From Acidimicrobiales bacterium (GTDB taxonomy: Bacteria; Actinomycetota; Acidimicrobiia; Acidimicrobiales; Acidimicrobilacustridaceae): DNA of 36,720 nucleotides. Position 1 is the stretch's first letter. Each line of letters opens with the position of its first letter. The position numbers and the translations under genes are program-made. Positions 33,256 through 36,720 of the stretch are shown one piece after another. The notes under the pieces are model-generated. The model did no database searches, was not told the origin of the DNA, and worked only from the letters and a program-made list of their open reading frames with translations. The DNA lies in the NCBI GenBank assembly GCA_020439175.1, contig JAGQTE010000099.1, positions 1 through 36,720 on the forward strand. Reading direction: 5' to 3'.

Positions 33256-33418
33256 TCGTGGCGGCGGGCCCGCCGGGCGGCGCACCCGGCTCCTCATGGT
33301 TCCATCACGGACTTCTTGCGCCTCTCTTGCCCGGGCCTTCGAGGGTTCTTGGGCACACCCCGGATGGTGGGTCCTGCCGCACCGGCACCCCTTACCACCA
33401 CGAACGAGGAGTTCGACC

Positions 33419-34036
33419 ATGCAACCACGCAAGCCTTCGCGCACCACCACCCGCCTGCTGGCGGCGGCAGGGCTCACGGCGGCCATCGCCGGGGTGGCCG
33501 CGGCCCCCGTCCTCGCACAGGACGACGCCGGCACCGGCACGTCGCAGCCGGCCGCCGAGGCGGCGCCGTCGTCGGAGCACCAGCGCCCGACCGCCGAGGA
33601 GCGTGCAGCGCGTCGCACCGAGATCTCCGCTGCGCTCGCCGCCCAGCTCGGCATCTCGGTCGACGAGCTGACCGCCGCCCGCGAGACCGCGCACGACGCC
33701 GTCGTGGCACAGCTCGGCGAGGTGACGCGACCCGAGCGCGATCCCGACGCCACCGCCGAGGAGCGAGCGGCGGCCCGTGAGGCCATGCAGGCCCAGCGCG
33801 CCGAGCGCAAGGCGGCGTTCGATCAGGCGATGGCCGACGCCCTCGGCATCTCGGTCGACGAGCTCACCGCCGCCCGGCAGGAGGTCGCCATCGACCGGGT
33901 CGAGGCCAAGGTGGCGGCCGGCGAGCTCACCCAGGAGCAGGCCGACGCCGTCATCGAGCGCATCCGCAGCGGCGAGGCCCCCGAGGGCGGACGCGGCGGC
34001 ATCCGCGAGCGGCTGCGCGAACGTCTCGGCGACTGA
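33419..34036 (+). CDS. Secreted helical protein with duplicated LGISVDELTAAR motif
   Basis: The 205-aa protein has a Sec signal peptide (hydrophobic 12-30, cleavage near AVLA-QDD). The mature chain is rich in Ala, Glu and Arg and predicted to be helical. The motif LGISVDELTAAR appears twice, 65 residues apart, encoded by near-identical DNA (33647-33681 and 33842-33876, one mismatch in 35). The C-terminal part reads LTQEQADAVIERIRSG, a helix-turn pattern like that seen in other small secreted LG-x-S/T-x-x-E-L proteins. I know of no function. GAGGAG lies eight bases before the ATG. A hairpin follows the stop. Confidence 0.82.
   Translation: MQPRKPSRTTTRLLAAAGLTAAIAGVAAAPVLAQDDAGTGTSQPAAEAAPSSEHQRPTAEERAARRTEISAALAAQLGISVDELTAARETAHDAVVAQLGEVTRPERDPDATAEERAAAREAMQAQRAERKAAFDQAMADALGISVDELTAARQEVAIDRVEAKVAAGELTQEQADAVIERIRSGEAPEGGRGGIRERLRERLGD
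33647..33876 (+). repeat. Intragenic 35-bp direct repeat at 195-bp spacing
   Basis: The copies at 33647-33681 and 33842-33876 differ at one synonymous third-codon position. They encode the motif LGISVDELTAAR and mark an internal duplication of about 65 codons. Confidence 0.8.
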
Positions 34037-34072
34037 CCCCATCCCGGACACCGACGCCACGAGGGCTTGTGA

Positions 34073-34100
34073 CGCTGAGCCGACACACCGCGGCTCAGCG
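34073..34100 (+). terminator. Hairpin terminator after the secreted helical protein
   Basis: CGCTGAGCC (34073-34081) and GGCTCAGCG (34092-34100) form a perfect 9-bp stem with a 10-nt loop, 36 bp after the stop codon. There is no T tract. A weaker 13-bp palindrome, ATGTCG-A-CGACAT at 34203-34215, lies 30 bp past the convergent LarE-like gene. The rest of the 34037-34245 gap holds nothing else that I recognise. Confidence 0.55.
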
Positions 34101-34245
34101 CCACACGCGTCGTCGGCCAACGGGTCAGCGGTGCCAGCTCGGCCGATGTCCTGGTCGCGGGCGGCACGATCGCGCCAGGAACGACCCGGCAGATCCCGCG
34201 CCATGTCGACGACATCTGCACACTCGATCGCTGCCGGCGCCTCGA

Positions 34246-35082
34246 TCAGCGCAGGGCGAGGTTCAGGTTGCCCGAGCGCAGACCAGCAGGGTCGAGGTCG
34301 ACCTCGGCGAAGCCTGCCGAGCGCACGGCATCGACCACCGCGGCCTGCGCCTGCGGCTCGAGTCCGCTGAGCACGTCGAGCGGCAGCTCCACGCGCGCAC
34401 GGGCGCCGTAGTGACGCACGCGCAGGTCAGCGATCCCCAACGCCCGCACCGCCGCCTCGGCGCGTTCGACCTGTGCCAGCGCGTCGCGCGTGACCTCGGT
34501 GCCGTACGGCAGGCGGGACGCCAGGCACGGCGCCGCCGGCTTGTCCCACACCTCGAGGCCCAGCCGCCGGGCCGCGGCGCGCACCAGCGCCTTGTCGAAC
34601 CCGGCATCGACCAGGGGGAACACCGCACCCCGACCGGCGGCGGCATCTTGGCCCGGGCGGTGATCGTCGAGGTCGTCGAGGTTGACGCCCAGCACGATCG
34701 TGGCGCGCCGGGCCGCGGCCACCGGGACCAGCACGTCCATCAGGGCCGACTTGCACCAGTAGCAGCGGTCGCCGGCGTTGGCCTGGTAGCGGGGGTCGGC
34801 CAGCTCGTCGGTCGCCGCCTCCTCCCAGGCCAGACCCCACGCCGCCGCCAGCTCGGCGCAGCCGGCGCGCTCGGCGGCCGCCAACGACGGCGACACCGCC
34901 GTGACCGCCAGGGCATCGGCGCCGAGCACCGCATGCGCCTGGTGAGCCACGAGCGCCGAGTCCACGCCGCCGCTGAAGGCCACGACCACGCGATCGAGCG
35001 CCACCAGCTCGCCGGCGAGCCGGTCCAGCGCCGCATCGACAGCTCGCGCCGGAACGTCGGCCGAAGCCGGGCCGGTGCTCAC
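34246..35082 (-). CDS. larE: LarE-like ATP-dependent sulfur transferase
   Basis: The 278-aa protein matches LarE, the PP-loop enzyme that adenylates and then sulfurates the nickel-pincer nucleotide precursor in lactate-racemase cofactor synthesis. The PP-loop SGGVDS is at 37-42. CYWCK (Cys107, Cys110) follows, and Cys186 in APCLASRLPYG aligns with the sacrificial cysteine (Cys176) of Lactiplantibacillus LarE, so a one-turnover sulfur donor is possible. LarB, LarC and LarA are not in the window. The GTG start at 35080-35082 overlaps the stop of the coproheme decarboxylase gene (GTGA). The actual sulfur acceptor here is therefore open. Length is normal for the family (about 270-280 aa). Confidence 0.9.
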   Translation of the reverse strand: MSTGPASADVPARAVDAALDRLAGELVALDRVVVAFSGGVDSALVAHQAHAVLGADALAVTAVSPSLAAAERAGCAELAAAWGLAWEEAATDELADPRYQANAGDRCYWCKSALMDVLVPVAAARRATIVLGVNLDDLDDHRPGQDAAAGRGAVFPLVDAGFDKALVRAAARRLGLEVWDKPAAPCLASRLPYGTEVTRDALAQVERAEAAVRALGIADLRVRHYGARARVELPLDVLSGLEPQAQAAVVDAVRSAGFAEVDLDPAGLRSGNLNLALR

Positions 35083-35765
35083 GACGACACGCCGACCTCG
35101 TCGAGCACCTCGTCGAGGGTGCCGACCATGCCGGTCACGAACGGCCCGAACTCGGCGTAGATGGCGGACGCCCGGTCGAAGCGCATCGTGTAGACGACCT
35201 CCTTGAGGTCGTCGAGGCGTTGCCCGAACAGGGTCACGCCCCACTCGTAGTCGTCGAGGCCGGTGGAGCCCGTGACGACCTGCAGCACCCGTCCGGCGAA
35301 GGTTCGGCCCGACGCGCCGTGCTCGTACATCAGGTCCTTGCGCTCGTCGAAGGGCAGGGCGTACCAGTTGCCCTCGACCGTGCGCCGCTTCGACATCGGG
35401 TAGAAGCACCAGGCCGGCTTCCCCTCCGGCGGGAGCTGCGGGTAGAGCCGGGCCTCCTTCATGGCGTCGGGCACGCCCTTGGCGTACTCGGACAGCTCGG
35501 TCATCGACACGTAGCTGTCCACCACGATCAACCCTGCCGCCGCGACGTCGGTCTGCAGCCGCCGCAGACGCCACGCATCGTCGCTCATCGCCATGAGGGC
35601 GACGTCCGCCTTGTGCCCGAGCACCGCCACCGCCACGACCTGATCGCCGCCGGTGGTGGCGCGCTCGACCGCCGCGACGATCTCGGCTCGGTCGGCCAGC
35701 GGACCGACCTCGCAGAACAGGTGCAGGACGTGACGTCCTTCGGCGGGGGTCAGGGGCGCAGGCAC
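35079..35765 (-). CDS. hemQ: Coproheme decarboxylase (chlorite dismutase-like, HemQ/ChdC)
   Basis: The 228-aa protein is of the Cld family, actinobacterial HemQ/ChdC type. It converts Fe-coproporphyrin III to heme b by two oxidative decarboxylations, the last step of the coproporphyrin-dependent heme pathway. Landmarks are YPMSKRR, NWYALP with the candidate catalytic Tyr135, MYEHG with the candidate heme-ligand His149, and the strong signature GLDDYEWGVTLF. RFDRASAIYAEFGPFVTG follows near the C-terminus. GTG 35763-35765 was chosen because a TAGACT -10 lies exactly eight bases upstream, indicating a leaderless transcript. Other heme genes are not in view. LarE follows by translational coupling. 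Confidence 0.94.
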   Translation of the reverse strand: MPAPLTPAEGRHVLHLFCEVGPLADRAEIVAAVERATTGGDQVVAVAVLGHKADVALMAMSDDAWRLRRLQTDVAAAGLIVVDSYVSMTELSEYAKGVPDAMKEARLYPQLPPEGKPAWCFYPMSKRRTVEGNWYALPFDERKDLMYEHGASGRTFAGRVLQVVTGSTGLDDYEWGVTLFGQRLDDLKEVVYTMRFDRASAIYAEFGPFVTGMVGTLDEVLDEVGVSS

Positions 35766-35773
35766 GGTCGCCG

Positions 35774-35779
35774 AGTCTA
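35774..35779 (-). promoter_or_regulatory. Leaderless -10 for the hemQ-larE pair
   Basis: The minus strand reads TAGACT eight bases before the GTG start. The same geometry occurs at five or more other genes in the window, which helped fix this start. Confidence 0.55.
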
Positions 35780-35859
35780 CGGGGGCATCTGCGCCGGCAT
35801 CGATCTGGACCCGGACCAGAGGGGGCCCCGACCGCCGTCGAGAAAATCTCCGCCAACCG

Positions 35860-35885
35860 GGAACCAATCGCCAGGGCGGGGCGTT
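35860..35885 (+). promoter_or_regulatory. ECF-sigma-type promoter of the DUF4397 gene
   Basis: GGAAC (35860-35864) and GTT (35883-35885) are separated by exactly 18 bases, matching the GGAAC/T-N18-GTT pattern of SigE/SigR/SigH-type ECF promoters. The expected start would give a leader of about 37 nt ending in the GGAGGAG ribosome site at 35920-35926. An AT-rich TGCTAAATA patch (35897-35905) in the leader could instead be an extended -10, so both readings remain possible. Confidence 0.5.
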
Positions 35886-35928
35886 CGGATGATTAGTGCT
35901 AAATACCCGCCGACCATCTGGAGGAGAC

Positions 35929-36720
35929 ATGCGGCGCATCCGACCCGCGGTGGCCACGGCCGCCGCCCTCGCCTTGGGGCTGGCCTTCGTAGGCAGCGGC
36001 TCCCCCGCCGGCGCCCAGGACCCGCCGAGCAACGTGCGCATCGTCCACGCGCTCGACCTGACCGGCGACGGCGTCGGCGGCACACCCGTGACCGTCTGCC
36101 TCAACGACGCCATCGTCGACAGCGACTTCCGGGTCGGCGAGTCCATCGGCCCCGTCGCGCTGGATCCGGGCACGTACAACGTCGAGATCTTCGGCGGCGG
36201 TGCGCCCAACTGCGACGGCACGCCCGTCCTGGCAGCCCAGCCCTCCGTGCCGTCGGGCGCAGACCTGACGGCGATGGCGGCGTGGGACGTCACCGCCGAT
36301 GCAGCCACGATCGCCGTGGTGAGCGACGACGTCGCCTGCGTCGAGGACGGCAGCGGTCGGGTCACCGCCCGTCACGCCGCCGACGTCGGCACCGTCGACG
36401 TGCTCGCCGACGGCGGCGTGCTCTTCGCCGGCCTGCCCAACCTCGGCCAGGCCAGTGGCGACGTGCCCGCCGCCACGTATGCCGTCGGCATCGCACCCAC
36501 CGGGTCGTTGACCCCGGTGATCGGTCCGGTCGACCTGCCGGTCCCGGCCGCCATCGACACCCAGGTGTACGCCTACGGCGGCGTCGAAGGCCCGGCCGGC
36601 GTGTTCATCGTCGAGGCCCCGCTCACGGTGTGCGCCGTGCCGATCCAGACCACGACGACCACCGCACCCACGCCGACCACCACGGCGGCGGCACCGGCCA
36701 CGGTCACGCCCTCGTTCACC
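35929..36720 (+). CDS. Secreted DUF4397 domain protein (3' end outside window)
   Basis: The gene is open from ATG 35929 to the window end, 264 codons without a stop, so the C-terminus is missing. A Sec signal peptide (basic MRRIR, hydrophobic 8-22, cleavage near AGA-QDP) is followed by two DUF4397-like beta-sandwich units. The first starts SNVRIVHALDLTGDGVGG and carries a LDPGTYNVEIFGGG strand. The second starts at about residue 144 with GRVTARHAADVGTVDVLADG and carries a PAATYAVGIAP strand. A Thr/Pro-rich linker begins at about 242, typical of a spacer before a cell-wall or membrane anchor. GGAGGAG lies just before the start. An ECF-type promoter upstream suggests envelope-stress or similar control. 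Function unknown. Confidence 0.88.
   Translation, partial: MRRIRPAVATAAALALGLAFVGSGSPAGAQDPPSNVRIVHALDLTGDGVGGTPVTVCLNDAIVDSDFRVGESIGPVALDPGTYNVEIFGGGAPNCDGTPVLAAQPSVPSGADLTAMAAWDVTADAATIAVVSDDVACVEDGSGRVTARHAADVGTVDVLADGGVLFAGLPNLGQASGDVPAATYAVGIAPTGSLTPVIGPVDLPVPAAIDTQVYAYGGVEGPAGVFIVEAPLTVCAVPIQTTTTTAPTPTTTAAAPATVTPSFT

Overview
The window reads as chromosomal DNA from a high-GC Actinomycetota. Supporting signs are GTG starts, a PAC2-family protein, an actinobacterial-type coproheme decarboxylase, an amt-glnK-glnD operon preceded by a GlnR-type box, and many TANNNT -10 elements sitting 6 to 9 nt from a start codon with no leader. The mix of secreted DTR-type repeats and lipid-catabolism genes would suit the class Acidimicrobiia, but that placement is inference. 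No tRNA, rRNA, CRISPR array, insertion sequence or phage gene was seen. The window starts in a short tandem repeat and ends inside a gene.

Layout. 0-1.5 kb: an SseB-like protein and a rifampin ADP-ribosyltransferase (arr), both on the minus strand, followed by 475 bp without a gene that holds an imperfect 80-bp tandem repeat and a palindrome. 1.9-5.3 kb: an envelope-glycoconjugate group made of a flippase-like membrane protein translationally coupled to a PIG-L deacetylase, with a GT4 glycosyltransferase on the other side of a divergent promoter. 5.3-8.6 kb: a sugar-dehydrogenase-like lipoprotein and TesB thioesterase, divergent from a GH1 beta-glucosidase. 8.7-9.9 kb: GtrA and a methyltransferase. 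9.9-13.1 kb: a large FtsX/MacB-type permease without an adjacent ATPase, followed by a small uncharacterised protein. 13.2-16.2 kb: GNAT acetyltransferase, PAC2 protein and amidase.

16.3-18.6 kb holds a secreted 783-aa protein in which three DTR repeats appear to be inserted into a propeller-like domain. After an unusually motif-rich 341-bp gap comes an OmpR-type two-component system (19-20.9 kb), then 3-hydroxyacyl-CoA dehydrogenase and an SGNH lipoprotein from a divergent promoter. 22.8-26.8 kb is the nitrogen-control operon amt-glnK-glnD. 26.9-30.0 kb: a CoA-disulfide-reductase-like flavoprotein divergent from a peptide-type ABC substrate-binding lipoprotein. 30.0-31.6 kb: four small proteins (a four-Cys protein, a conserved unknown coupled to a DUF427 protein, and a short unknown). 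31.6-33.2 kb: an acyl-CoA ligase with an operator overlapping its promoter. 33.4-36.7 kb: a secreted helical-repeat protein, a coupled coproheme decarboxylase-LarE pair, and the start of a secreted DUF4397 protein behind an ECF-sigma-type promoter.

Most of the window is ordinary chromosomal housekeeping and accessory metabolism. The observations that stand out are regulatory (GlnR box, ECF promoter, AAC/GTT palindromes, recurrent leaderless promoters, a dense control region before the two-component system) and architectural (nested repeats in a propeller-like protein, HemQ-LarE coupling, the PIG-L/GT4/flippase-like group). No clearly new multi-gene system could be demonstrated from sequence alone.
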